DNA from: an uncultured Collinsella sp.
Lineage (GTDB): Bacteria > Actinomycetota > Coriobacteriia > Coriobacteriales > Coriobacteriaceae
Direction: 5' to 3'
Length of the DNA stretch: 17,622 bases
Assembly (NCBI GenBank): GCA_902496335.1
Contig: CABVAO010000036.1
Span: 1-17,622, forward strand
Shown here: positions 1 to 7,001 of the stretch, piece after piece
How positions within the stretch are numbered: position 1 is the first letter of the stretch
Layout: each line of letters begins with the position of its first letter
Position numbers and translations under genes: made by a program
Notes under the pieces: generated by a model
What the model was told of the DNA's origin: nothing
Seen by the model: the letters and a program-made list of their open reading frames with translations, nothing else
Database searches by the model: none

Positions 1-377
1 TGAACACGGGCCACGACGGCTCGCTCACCACGCTCCATGCGGGTACCGAGCAGGAGACCGTGGTTCGCCTGACGCTGCTTGCGCGCTACGGCATCGATTT
101 GCCGAGTGAGCTTATCGAAGAGCAGATCGCCATGGCGCTCGACGGCATCGTGATGTCCGAGCGTCATGCAGATGGCAGGCGGTTTGTGGCCTCATATTCG
201 GGGGTTCACCGCGGCGCGTCGGGCGGTGTTGAGCTCGAACGCTACGTGACGTTCGATGCCGCCGAACGCACTTGGACGCTCGATCGCGAGCCGCCGTTTA
301 TTGCGGAGGGCTTGCGGTCGGGAACGCTCACGCAAGAGGAGGTGGACGAATGGAGATCGCTATGCCCCTCGTCGTAG
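1..377 (+). CDS. tadA: TadA/CpaF-type Flp pilus assembly ATPase, C-terminal part
   Basis: This is the last 124 residues of a gene cut by the left window edge; the reading frame is open from base 3. The visible part starts with the segment NTGHDGSLTTLHAGT, a hallmark of CpaF/TadA secretion ATPases: the His-box region that follows the Walker B motif. TadA is the hexameric cytoplasmic ATPase that powers assembly of Flp pili through the TadB/TadC membrane platform. The Walker A motif lies upstream, outside the window. The C-terminal 60 residues are less conserved and end in a short acidic tail. The next gene (tadB) begins inside its 3' end, at base 350, in another frame, which implies translational coupling. 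The family call is secure; the paralogue name tadA rests on the tad genes that follow. Confidence 0.93.
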   Translation, partial: NTGHDGSLTTLHAGTEQETVVRLTLLARYGIDLPSELIEEQIAMALDGIVMSERHADGRRFVASYSGVHRGASGGVELERYVTFDAAERTWTLDREPPFIAEGLRSGTLTQEEVDEWRSLCPSS

Positions 378-1276
378 GGGGTTTGGCGGGGCTTTCTGTC
401 GCGACGGCGTGTGGGGCAGGGCCTCGTGTGCCGCGGAGGCCGCCGGCGGAGCTGGCGCGCCAGACGCTCGAATCGATGGCGGAGAAGCTGCCCCGTGAGT
501 TGACGGAAAACGACCTGCTGACAAAGACTGCCCGCTCGTGGGCGTCGCTGATCCCCGCAGATCGCCTTGGGCTTGCTATTGAGGATAACGCGGCTCGTCT
601 GGCATTTCTGCTGCTTTCGAGCGGTATCTGCAGCGTCTTGCTGGCCGTTGCATCGTTGTCGCCCATCGGCTTTTTCTTGGGGCTGGTGGCGCCGTTTGGC
701 GTGGGCGCCGCGCGTGACACCTTCGATCGCCGACGCGAACAGCATGATGTAGAAGAGGCCATGCCCGAGGCATTCACAGCGTTATCCATGTCGCTTGCCT
801 CGGGGCATTCGCTGGCACAGGGCATGCGCTTTGTGGGCGCCCATGCGCAAGAGCCGGTTCATACCGAGTTTTTGCGGGTGGCGGCGGCAATCGATTGCGG
901 TGTCTCGGCGACCGACGCACTCGATGACCTACTCGTTCGCATCGATGCCCCCGGCCTTTCGCTTGTCACCTTGGCGCTCAAAGTGTCGCAGCGTACCGGG
1001 GCTCCGCTTGCCGGCTTGCTGTCCGAGGCGTCGAGCATGGTGGGTGAGCGCATCGAGCTCAAACGCCGTCTGGACGTTAAGACGTCACAGGCGCGTATGT
1101 CGGCACACATGGTCGCGGCGATGCCGGCGGGCATGTGCGCGGTACTGGCTTTGCTTTCGGCAGACTTTCGCCGCGGTCTTGCGACGCCGGCTGGTGCGGG
1201 CGCCGTGGTGCTGGGGCTTGCCCTCAACGTCGTTGCCCTGGTAGTTATCCGGCGCATTATGCGGGTGGAGTTATGA
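350..1276 (+). CDS. tadB: TadB-like type II secretion F-domain membrane protein
   Basis: 308-residue inner-membrane platform protein of the Flp pilus machine. The start at 350 is preceded by a strong GAGGAGG ribosome site (336-342) with 7 bases of spacing, and it overlaps tadA by 28 bases. The N-terminus is hydrophobic (residues 4-22). A hydrophobic pair follows near residues 83-120. A T2SSF-type domain then begins with EAMPEAFTALSMSLASGHSL and runs to about residue 260, and two more membrane segments (about 255-305) close the protein. This layout (membrane pair, cytoplasmic GspF helical domain, membrane pair) is typical of TadB. It ends in an ATGA overlap with tadC. TadB and TadC are thought to form a heteromeric platform turned by TadA. 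Confidence is high because of the domain and its position directly after TadA. Confidence 0.9.
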   Translation: MEIAMPLVVGGLAGLSVATACGAGPRVPRRPPAELARQTLESMAEKLPRELTENDLLTKTARSWASLIPADRLGLAIEDNAARLAFLLLSSGICSVLLAVASLSPIGFFLGLVAPFGVGAARDTFDRRREQHDVEEAMPEAFTALSMSLASGHSLAQGMRFVGAHAQEPVHTEFLRVAAAIDCGVSATDALDDLLVRIDAPGLSLVTLALKVSQRTGAPLAGLLSEASSMVGERIELKRRLDVKTSQARMSAHMVAAMPAGMCAVLALLSADFRRGLATPAGAGAVVLGLALNVVALVVIRRIMRVEL

Positions 1277-1914
1277 GCGCCCTGGTTGGGGTCGCGGCCT
1301 GTCTGTGTGCCCTGAGTGTATTTGCCGCGACAGGTTTGGAGCGTGCGGATGCTCGCAAGATTGCAGAGGCGTGCAAGCGTGAGGTGGTACTGGTCATTGC
1401 TGCGAGCTGCTCGGTGATTGATGCTCTGACCGCGCGAATGAAGGGCGCGATTGGGGCGGGCGGCCCGGCACAGGTGTCGCTCGGTGAGGTGTCCGAGATG
1501 ATCGACGTGGTGCGCTTGGGGCTTTCTGCCGGCCTTTCGTTTGACGCGGCGCTCGAGATTTTCTGCGCCAATCGTCGGTCGGTGCTGGCCGTCCGTCTTG
1601 AGCGAGCCTGCATGGCGTGGCAGGTGGGCGTGGGGACGCGCGAGGCCGAGCTGTTGGCTGCCGCGCGTGATTTGGACGTGAGGGCGCTCGAGACCTTTGC
1701 CATCACGGTGGGGCAGGCGCTTGCCCTGGGCGCTCCGCTGGCCGAGACGCTGGCTGCTCAAAGTCGCGAGATCCGTGCGGCCCATCGCGCCGCAGTCGAG
1801 CGCGAGATCGAGCGCGCACCGGTCAAGTTGCTAATTCCCACCGGCACGCTCATCTTGCCGGCGTTGCTTCTGTCCATATTGGGCCCGCTGCTGGGAGCAG
1901 GCGGGATGATGTAG
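1273..1914 (+). CDS. tadC: TadC-like type II secretion F-domain membrane protein
   Basis: 213-residue partner of TadB. It starts with the ATG of an ATGA overlap with the tadB stop. Residues 1-20 are hydrophobic, and the segment EMIDVVRLGLSAGLSFDAALEIF is the first half of a GspF-type repeat. The second helical set follows (ETFAITVGQALALGAPLAETL), and the protein closes with a hydrophobic segment (LLIPTGTLILPALLLSILGPLLGAG). It is shorter than many TadC proteins (about 300 aa) and keeps only one N-terminal membrane helix, a compact form also expected in actinobacterial tad loci. Order and overlap with tadB support co-transcription and co-translation. Confidence 0.87.
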   Translation: MSALVGVAACLCALSVFAATGLERADARKIAEACKREVVLVIAASCSVIDALTARMKGAIGAGGPAQVSLGEVSEMIDVVRLGLSAGLSFDAALEIFCANRRSVLAVRLERACMAWQVGVGTREAELLAAARDLDVRALETFAITVGQALALGAPLAETLAAQSREIRAAHRAAVEREIERAPVKLLIPTGTLILPALLLSILGPLLGAGGMM

Positions 1915-1924
1915 GGAGGAATAC

Positions 1925-2158
1925 ATGAACACGATGACCGACATTGCGGGCAAGGCTTGGAGCTGGGCTTTTTGCCGGGCAATCCGCGCTCGCCAGCGTG
2001 CCAAGGCGCTGTTGCGGGAGGAGAGCGCGCAGGGCACTACCGAATACGCCATCTTGGTCGGCGTGCTCGTAGTGATCGCGATTATCGCCATCGTCGCGTT
2101 TAAGAGCAAAGTCGAAGAACTATGGAACGCGATCAAAGACGGCATCAACAGCCTGTAG
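1925..2158 (+). CDS. flp: Flp-family pilin (major pilin candidate)
   Basis: 77-residue type IVb prepilin, the probable main subunit of the Tad pilus. A GGGAGGA ribosome site sits just before the ATG. It has a long basic leader (residues 1-35), then the processing region SAQGTTEYAI and a continuous hydrophobic helix (about residues 42-59), followed by a short charged tail of about 18 residues. In Flp pilins the conserved Glu is normally at +5 and Tyr at +6 of the mature protein. With Glu40 and Tyr41 in those positions, cleavage would fall between Ala35 and Gln36 rather than after a Gly. No prepilin peptidase is encoded in the window. The next gene starts inside its 3' end. The short mature length (about 42 aa) fits Flp pilins. 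Confidence 0.9.
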   Translation: MNTMTDIAGKAWSWAFCRAIRARQRAKALLREESAQGTTEYAILVGVLVVIAIIAIVAFKSKVEELWNAIKDGINSL

Positions 2159-2685
2159 GAGGCAGGCGGCCTGTTGGTTCGCCGCTGATACTCGTCTGTT
2201 TGCTCGTGGCAATAGCGGCGACGCTTTGGGGGCTGGGCGTTGCGCGGCAGCAGCGTCCAGGCGCTACTGCCGATTTGGGATCGGGCTCGGCGGCGGTGTC
2301 ACAAGCGGAAGGCGCGGGGGATATGGGCGGTCGGAATGCCGCCGTCACGGTTCGGACCTTTTTGCAGGCACTCGACGAGCGGGCCGCCAGCGCGACGGAG
2401 CCGTCTACAGACAACGCGATTGCGGTTCGGCTCGCATGGTCCGAGGACCGGCCGATGACCGAGGCGGCAGCAGACTTGCTGCGCGCCTACCGCGAGGTGC
2501 CTACGGCCCAGCTCGCCCTGAGCGGCTATCTCGATATTAAGGGCAACGTATGGGGCGCCATCGTGCGCGATGGGCGAGGCTGGGTCGACATGGTGACGGT
2601 TGCCGCGGATGCCGGCGATGCTTCGTGCCGCCTGCGTGCCGTGCGTCTGGTTCCGCAAACAACGGGGTCAAAGGAGGGGTCGTGA
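2122..2685 (+). CDS. Tad-locus single-pass membrane protein of unknown function
   Basis: 187 residues, no family recognised. The ATG at 2122 overlaps the last 37 bases of flp. No later ATG precedes the membrane helix, so this start is the most reasonable, although its ribosome site is weak (GAAG at 2114-2117). Residues 1-20 are polar and basic (MERDQRRHQQPVGGRRP), residues about 21-42 form one membrane helix, and the rest is predicted to be extracytoplasmic. A Gly/Ala/Ser-rich linker is followed by a compact domain of about 110 residues (from AVTVRTFLQALDERAA to LRAVRLVPQTTG). The shape, with one helix and a small outward domain between two pilin genes, suggests a pilus-assembly accessory protein or minor subunit; this is inferred from context only. 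It has one Cys in the outer domain. The overlap with flp and close spacing to the next pilin gene place it in the operon. Confidence 0.72.
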   Translation: MERDQRRHQQPVGGRRPVGSPLILVCLLVAIAATLWGLGVARQQRPGATADLGSGSAAVSQAEGAGDMGGRNAAVTVRTFLQALDERAASATEPSTDNAIAVRLAWSEDRPMTEAAADLLRAYREVPTAQLALSGYLDIKGNVWGAIVRDGRGWVDMVTVAADAGDASCRLRAVRLVPQTTGSKEGS

Positions 2686-2686
2686 A

Positions 2687-2905
2687 ATGCATGATGTCCT
2701 GCGTGAGGAATCTGCTCAGTCGACCGTCGAATACGCCATCGTCACCGTGGCACTGTTATCGATTGTGCTGGCGATTGCGGGGCTTTGGCGCGCTGGCACC
2801 GATGGGCGCTTGGCGGCCCTGGTCGAGCGGGCGGCGTCTCATGGCGTCGCCCCATCGTCGGTTATCGATGCCGCGACGGGTGCCAAGGACATCGCTCTGT
2901 ATTGA
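2687..2905 (+). CDS. Second Flp/TadE-like small prepilin
   Basis: 72-residue prepilin-like protein. The ATG at 2687 lies 7 bases after the ribosome site AAGGAGGGG (2671-2679) and one base after the previous stop. The leader is only 10 residues (MHDVLREESA). It is followed by QSTVEYAIVTVALLSIVLAIAG, with Glu15 and Tyr16 at the expected +5/+6 after an Ala10-Gln11 cut. A C-terminal region of about 40 residues (DGRLAALVERAASHGVAPSSV...) is longer than the tail of the first Flp. It shares the EESAQ leader end with the first pilin, which points to duplication within the locus. It is likely a minor pilin or pseudopilin. The next gene starts within its 3' end. Confidence 0.8.
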   Translation: MHDVLREESAQSTVEYAIVTVALLSIVLAIAGLWRAGTDGRLAALVERAASHGVAPSSVIDAATGAKDIALY

Positions 2906-3380
2906 TATCGCGTGCGAGGATCGGGCACAGTCTACGGTCGAGGCCGCCTTTTTGCTGCCGACGTTTTTGACGCTTATCTTGCTCGCGTTGCAGCCGGTAT
3001 GCCTGCTCTATACGCGTGCGGTCATGGAGTCTGCCGCCGCCGAGACCGCGCGGCTTATGACCACGACGACGGTGGAGGACGACGATGACCTTAAGGAGTT
3101 CACTCGCCGCAGACTTGCCGCGGTGCCCAACGTCTCGATTTTTCATGCCGGCGGGCCGCTGTCGTGGGATATCGAGTTGGGGCGGGCCGGTGCCGGCGGC
3201 GTTTCGTCCGTGTCTGTTGCCGGAGAGGTTAAGCCGCTGCCCGTGATCGGTGCATTTGTGCAGGCCATGGGCAGTGCGGGTGAGGGCGGCTATGTCGAGC
3301 TCAAGGTCGACGTCTCGTATCGATCGCGTCCCGAATGGCTGGAGGGAGATTATGATTCATGGATTGCTGCATGGGATTAG
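2868..3380 (+). CDS. TadE-like pseudopilin
   Basis: About 170 residues, TadE-like. The best start is uncertain. An ATG at 2868 and a GTG at 2880 both lie inside the preceding gene, neither has a clear ribosome site, and translation may be coupled to the upstream stop. The signature is DRAQSTVEAAFLLPTFLTLILLALQPV: an acidic-Arg-Ala-Gln processing site, Glu at +5, and a TadE-style helix with Pro in the middle. The rest is extracytoplasmic. TadE proteins are processed by the Tad prepilin peptidase and are needed for pilus formation, though they are not the main subunit. The 3' end overlaps the next gene by 29 bases. Assignment to TadE rather than TadF is by similarity of the N-terminus only. Confidence 0.8.
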   Translation: MPRRVPRTSLCIDIACEDRAQSTVEAAFLLPTFLTLILLALQPVCLLYTRAVMESAAAETARLMTTTTVEDDDDLKEFTRRRLAAVPNVSIFHAGGPLSWDIELGRAGAGGVSSVSVAGEVKPLPVIGAFVQAMGSAGEGGYVELKVDVSYRSRPEWLEGDYDSWIAAWD

Positions 3381-5517
3381 GCGCTGCCTGCTGCGGGTGA
3401 CGCAAGGGTTTGCTGCCCGCCGTCGACCAGGCGCTCGCCGCAAGCGGGGCGGCTTTATGGGCCGTGCCGGTATCGACTTGTTTATCGAAGACGGTGCCTA
3501 TACCACGCTCTCCTCTGCGGTTGTCATTCTGGCGGTGCTTACGCTGCTGTTTTCGTCGATCGCGGCGATATGGAGCATGTCGCGCGCCGGAGACACCCAG
3601 GTGGCGGCCGATAGCGGTGCACTGGCGGGCGCCAACGTGGTGTCGTCCTATCACACAGCCGCCACGGTGGTCGATGCGAGCATTTTGAGTTTGGGCCTGG
3701 CGGGGTTTGCCACGATCGGCACCGGCTTGGTTGCCATTCTCATTCCGGGTGCCGAGGTTGTCGGCAGCGATATCATCGATACGGGGACCCAGATCATTAA
3801 AACACGCAACAAGTTTGCCAAAAGCGCGGCAAAGGGCCTACAAAAGATCGAGACCGCCTTGCCGTACCTGGTTGCCGCGCGCGCCATGCAGACAGTATCG
3901 GCGCAGGATACCGACGGCGTGACCTATACCGGTACGGCGCTTGCCGTGCCCAGGACATCCGAGTCGGATTTTGTTGCGCTCGAAGGATCCGAAATCTCGA
4001 CCGATGCCATTAAAGATGCGTCGGAAGATCTGGAGCGCGCGGCCGAGGAGCTACAAAAAGCATCGGAGGAGACGGCGAAGGCCAAAGAGCGCGCCTGGCT
4101 AGCGGATTGCGGTGGATCGGATAAAGGTTCGGTCGGCAGCTGTTCGTGTATGTGGGAGCGCGCAAAAAGCCTAACGGATCTCTCTGGTGTTCAAAATCCG
4201 CATTACTCATCGAGCGTTACGTGGGAGCCCCAAGTGGCGCTCGATCGTGCGAAGGCCTACTACCATCGGCGCCTGACAAATGAGAAGCCCCAAGGCTCGA
4301 GTGTCGAGATGAAGGCAGAGTCTGCGGCGCGTAAGGCGTTTTATACCTATGCGAGCGCGGAGGTCGATCGGGCATATATAACCGAGAACGGAGACAGGGT
4401 TTCCTCCTATATTCCGCTGCTGCCGCGTAACTCTGATGAGGTTCGGGCGACGGAACTCTATACCGACGCGGTGTGGCCGACGAGCGTGAACGATGGCAAG
4501 GCGTATCTGCATTACGGGACGACCTGTCCTAACTATAAGAAAGGGACGCCGAGCGGATTTGCTTCGGTTGCCGATTACGATGGACAGGACAAATGCAGCA
4601 AATGCCATTTTGGCGTTTCGTCGCTTGGTGCTGTTGCGGCGCCTTCAACCTCCATCGAAAACGGCTTCGAGTATCACTTTGACAAGTTTAAAGACGCTCT
4701 GGAGGACTACGTCGACTGTCGCAACAAGGAGCTTGAGCTCGAGCGTCAAACTGAGGGCGAAGCAGACCGTGCGGGCAATGCGTTCGATACCGCCATCAAA
4801 GAGCTTTCGGGCGAGCGCCCGCGCATCGCCCCGCCCGGTCGCAACGGCGTGGTCGCCTTTGCGGTCTCGGGGGACATCTCGAGCCCCGATGAGCTCAACT
4901 CTTCGTTTAACACGGCAGTTGAGCTTGGCGATCGTGGTGCAATTTCTGCTGCAGTGCTCGCACCTGATGATGCGACGGCACAAAATAACGTTCTCTCGCG
5001 GTTTTTCTCGACACTGGAGGAGCGTTCGGGCGGCGTTGCCGGCGTGCTCGATGGCGTTATGGATGTTTGGGGCCGCCTACTTGTGGGGTACGGAGACATC
5101 CAGGGTGCGGCCGACGAGCTTATGGGAGAGCTGATCGGTGGCTTGGGAGGGAGTAGCGGCGCGCTGGGCTCCATCGCGTCCTGGCTCGGTGACACCGTCT
5201 CGTCCTCCGTGGCGGCGCTGGGGCTCGAACCGTGCGATTTGCGTCTGCGAAAACCGGTGCTGACCGATACCGCCAATGTCATCAAAAGTCCGGGGTCCGA
5301 TATCGCAGGCATCTCCAAAACTCAAGATACCCTGCGAAAAATTCCCTTGGGCGTGACTGACCCCAAGGCACTTTGCGAGGCATTGGAGTATCACGTCGAG
5401 CGCACCATCAGTGGCGCGGTGTTTACGCTTGCGGAGATCCCGCTGCCCGGCGGCGGCTCCATCCCGCTCACTGTCGATGTTGCCACGCTGGTGGGGGCTT
5501 TTGGCGGTGGATCGTAA
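3352..5517 (+). CDS. Large TadG-like Tad pilus protein, secreted domain with Cys cluster
   Basis: 721 residues. The ATG at 3352 follows GGAGG (3341-3345) and overlaps the TadE-like gene. A basic N-terminus (residues 1-37) leads to a membrane helix at about 52-75 (LSSAVVILAVLTLLFSSIAAIW). RAGDTQVAADSGALAGANVV then follows, matching the start of TadG/TadE-like Tad proteins, where a helix is followed by an AAD-x-x-A-L-A-G-A segment. A second hydrophobic stretch lies at about 110-137. The remainder is probably outside the membrane. It has a Glu/Ala/Lys-rich coiled-coil-like part (about 222-250), Cys253, Cys264 and Cys266, and a second group Cys392, Cys415, Cys418-His419 that includes CSKCH. A Gly/Ser-rich region lies near residues 580-620. 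TadG proteins are thought to anchor or cap the pilus at the cell surface; the role of the large insert here is unknown. It abuts the next gene at TAATG. Confidence 0.78.
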   Translation: MIHGLLHGIRRCLLRVTQGFAARRRPGARRKRGGFMGRAGIDLFIEDGAYTTLSSAVVILAVLTLLFSSIAAIWSMSRAGDTQVAADSGALAGANVVSSYHTAATVVDASILSLGLAGFATIGTGLVAILIPGAEVVGSDIIDTGTQIIKTRNKFAKSAAKGLQKIETALPYLVAARAMQTVSAQDTDGVTYTGTALAVPRTSESDFVALEGSEISTDAIKDASEDLERAAEELQKASEETAKAKERAWLADCGGSDKGSVGSCSCMWERAKSLTDLSGVQNPHYSSSVTWEPQVALDRAKAYYHRRLTNEKPQGSSVEMKAESAARKAFYTYASAEVDRAYITENGDRVSSYIPLLPRNSDEVRATELYTDAVWPTSVNDGKAYLHYGTTCPNYKKGTPSGFASVADYDGQDKCSKCHFGVSSLGAVAAPSTSIENGFEYHFDKFKDALEDYVDCRNKELELERQTEGEADRAGNAFDTAIKELSGERPRIAPPGRNGVVAFAVSGDISSPDELNSSFNTAVELGDRGAISAAVLAPDDATAQNNVLSRFFSTLEERSGGVAGVLDGVMDVWGRLLVGYGDIQGAADELMGELIGGLGGSSGALGSIASWLGDTVSSSVAALGLEPCDLRLRKPVLTDTANVIKSPGSDIAGISKTQDTLRKIPLGVTDPKALCEALEYHVERTISGAVFTLAEIPLPGGGSIPLTVDVATLVGAFGGGS

Positions 5518-5993
5518 TGGGCATTCGCGCGGGCTTGCGCGAGGAGCGTGCCCAGGCGACGGTCGAGATGGCTGTGGTCACGCCTGTCCTGCTCGTGCTG
5601 GCTCTCATCGCGTACAACGTCATGATCTTTGCCGGCGCGGCCGCGCGCTTCGACCGCGTGGTGCCCGACATCGTGCTGGCGCACGCTGTGGCGCCGGGCG
5701 GGGAGGGTGACGAGAGTTCCATTGACGCTTCCGCGACCGTTCAAGCTCAGATTCAGGATGCCATGGAGGGATATGACCTACAGGTCGAGGTCTCGAGCGA
5801 GCAGGGCACGGCGTCATCGGATGGTGGCCTGCTCTCTCTTTCTGGCACGTTTAGGACCTATACCTGCACCATGCACTACGAGCCGTGGCCGAGTTCGCTG
5901 AGCATCGCCGGCGTTTCCCTGGGGGCGCCGGCCGTGCTCTCGCATGAACGCGCGGTGACGGTCGATCCATGGCGTCCGGGGGTGGTCATGTGA
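5517..5993 (+). CDS. TadE/TadF-like pseudopilin
   Basis: 158 residues. The ATG at 5517 overlaps the preceding stop by one base (TAATG). The N-terminus MGIRAGLREERAQATVEMAV has a short basic and acidic leader, then Ala12-Gln13 and Glu17 at +5. A hydrophobic helix follows (AVVTPVLLVLALIAYNVMIFAG), again with the TadE-type mid-helix Pro. The rest is a soluble outer domain with one Cys and a region resembling the C-terminal part of TadE/TadF proteins. It is the second TadE/TadF-like gene of the locus and probably a minor component of the pilus initiation complex. Its 3' end overlaps the start of the DUF192 gene. Confidence 0.8.
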   Translation: MGIRAGLREERAQATVEMAVVTPVLLVLALIAYNVMIFAGAAARFDRVVPDIVLAHAVAPGGEGDESSIDASATVQAQIQDAMEGYDLQVEVSSEQGTASSDGGLLSLSGTFRTYTCTMHYEPWPSSLSIAGVSLGAPAVLSHERAVTVDPWRPGVVM

Positions 5994-6349
5994 CCGCGGT
6001 CTCGTCCTATATCGCCTACGCGCGGGCGCTCAACAGGTTGGGCTGGACGCCGGCCGAGTTTGTGGTGGCGGAGTCGTTTACCGTGCGTCTGCGCGGCATG
6101 CTGGGACGGCGGCCGATTGCCGCCAGCGGACTGCCGCTTGTCATGGCGTTTCCGCGCTGCTCCTCGGTTCACACCTGCTTTATGGCCTATCCCATCGACA
6201 TTGCCTTTATCGATCGCAGCGGCAATGTCCTCGCATGCTACGAAAACGTACGCCCTTGGCGTATGTGTTCCTGTCCCGGTGCCTGGGCGGCACTCGAGCG
6301 CCCTTCAATCCTCACCTCGCCCTCCGTCTTTCAACGAGTGCCGGCTTAA
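5990..6349 (+). CDS. DUF192-family protein at the end of the Tad operon
   Basis: 119 residues if it starts at the GTG at 5990, which overlaps the previous stop and has GGGGG 7 bases upstream. An ATG at 5969 would add seven residues and is the alternative. The sequence SFTVRLRGMLGRRP...MAFPRCSSVHTCFMAYPIDIAFIDRSGNVLACYENVRPWR matches the DUF192 fold: an R-x-x-G-M/L stretch, then F-M-x-x-P-I-D-I-x-F-I-D-x-x-G-x-V. Unlike many DUF192 proteins, no signal peptide is visible, so it may stay in the cytoplasm. The biochemical role of DUF192 is not established. Overlap with the pseudopilin gene indicates it belongs to the tad transcript. No clear terminator follows before the tRNA promoter. Confidence 0.78.
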   Translation: MTAVSSYIAYARALNRLGWTPAEFVVAESFTVRLRGMLGRRPIAASGLPLVMAFPRCSSVHTCFMAYPIDIAFIDRSGNVLACYENVRPWRMCSCPGAWAALERPSILTSPSVFQRVPA

Positions 6350-6445
6350 GGGACTGAGTGAAAACTTCTTGTGGCCGGTTGATGCTTCTGACGTGCCGAT
6401 TTATAGAACCGAGGCTATGCTCAAAAACTTTTTTAAAATTCTCGG

Positions 6446-6473
6446 TTGACCGGAGCGCGTCCTTGGTTATACT
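6446..6473 (+). promoter_or_regulatory. Strong promoter of tRNA-Phe with A/T-rich upstream element
   Basis: The -35 TTGACC (6446-6451) and -10 TATACT (6468-6473) are separated by 16 bases. An A/T-rich run (6424-6440) lies directly upstream, like an UP element. The expected start is near 6480, followed by a small perfect hairpin (GCCTTG, loop AAA, CAAGGC, 6480-6494) in the tRNA leader. The -35 box overlaps the right arm of an inverted repeat (AACCGAG 6407-6413, CTCGGTT 6441-6447). Confidence 0.8.
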
Positions 6474-6505
6474 AATCAAGCCTTGAAACAAGGCACACCT
6501 CAAAT

Positions 6506-6578
<73 letters not shown>

Positions 6579-6591
6579 CCTTGAATTGACT

Positions 6592-6620
6592 AGGACCTCT
6601 GCAAAGGGGTCCTTTTCTTT
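6592..6620 (+). terminator. Rho-independent terminator after tRNA-Phe
   Basis: A 9-bp stem, AGGACCTCT (6592-6600) with AGGGGTCCT (6605-6613) and one G-U pair, is closed by a GCAA tetraloop and followed by TTTCTTT. It lies 14 bases after the tRNA, as expected for a single-gene transcript. Confidence 0.85.
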
Positions 6621-6634
6621 TACCGAGAGCTCCT

Positions 6635-6820
6635 GCGGAAACTGCATCCCGGAATTTGGCTTCAGAGCGGGATGCGTTTTCCGCTTTGAGCCTGTTTGGG
6701 AAAGTGTGGACCGGAATCCGGCGTCAGAATGGGACGCGCTTTCCTTTTGCGGCTCTTGGCGGAAAATGCATCCCAGTCTTTTGCGAAAAAACGGGGCACG
6801 CTTTCCGGCCGCCTACTTCC
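6635..6820 (+). repeat. Three tandem 62-bp imperfect hairpin repeats
   Basis: Three units begin at 6635, 6697 and 6759, exactly 62 bases apart. Each opens with a GGGAAA/CGGAAA-type segment and carries, 30-35 bases on, a matching reverse segment ending CTTTCC or TTTTCC. Unit 1 can form a near-perfect stem: 6635-6651 pairs with 6668-6684, 15 of 17 positions, with a 16-base loop. Unit 2 pairs 6698-6712 with 6731-6744 using G-U pairs, and unit 3 pairs 6759-6774 with 6792-6807 less well. The 380-base stretch between the tRNA terminator and the GH5-like gene holds this array and a weak promoter, and no convincing gene. Open frames across it lack ribosome sites. Confidence 0.75.
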
Positions 6821-6930
6821 GGCGCACGTGTGCATCTTGGCGTGTGCATCTCGGGTTCCGTCTGCCCGGACATTCCTCCCACTTTTGCGCCACTTTGTAG
6901 ACCGTTCGGTCGCCTGTCCGCACGCGCGGG

Positions 6931-6936
6931 TATACT
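6931..6936 (+). promoter_or_regulatory. Probable -10 box (TATACT) for the GH5-like/rsmI transcript
   Basis: GGGTATACT lies 66 bases before the GH5-like start codon. No good -35 is seen: 6905-6910 (TTCGGT) is the nearest, at a 20-base gap. Assignment rests on the -10 match and position only. Confidence 0.4.
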
Positions 6937-7001
6937 CAAAACGATACTTTTCCTATGCAATGCGATGCAGGTTCGACCTGCGCGATTCGAAGGGGGCCGT
7001 G

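Noticed and set aside
3250..3351. N-terminal extension of the TadG-like protein from an upstream start
   Set aside because: It lies inside the TadE-like gene. The ATG at 3352 has a proper ribosome site and directly precedes the membrane helix.
4594..4608. CXXCH taken as proof of a c-type cytochrome
   Set aside because: A single five-residue motif occurs by chance, and there is no cytochrome fold or distal ligand pattern. It is kept only as a point to test.
6696..7001. Longer form of the GH5-like protein starting in the repeat array
   Set aside because: The extension is unrelated to GH5. The family N-terminus (GVN-GW) begins right after the ATG at 7002, which has AGGGGG upstream.
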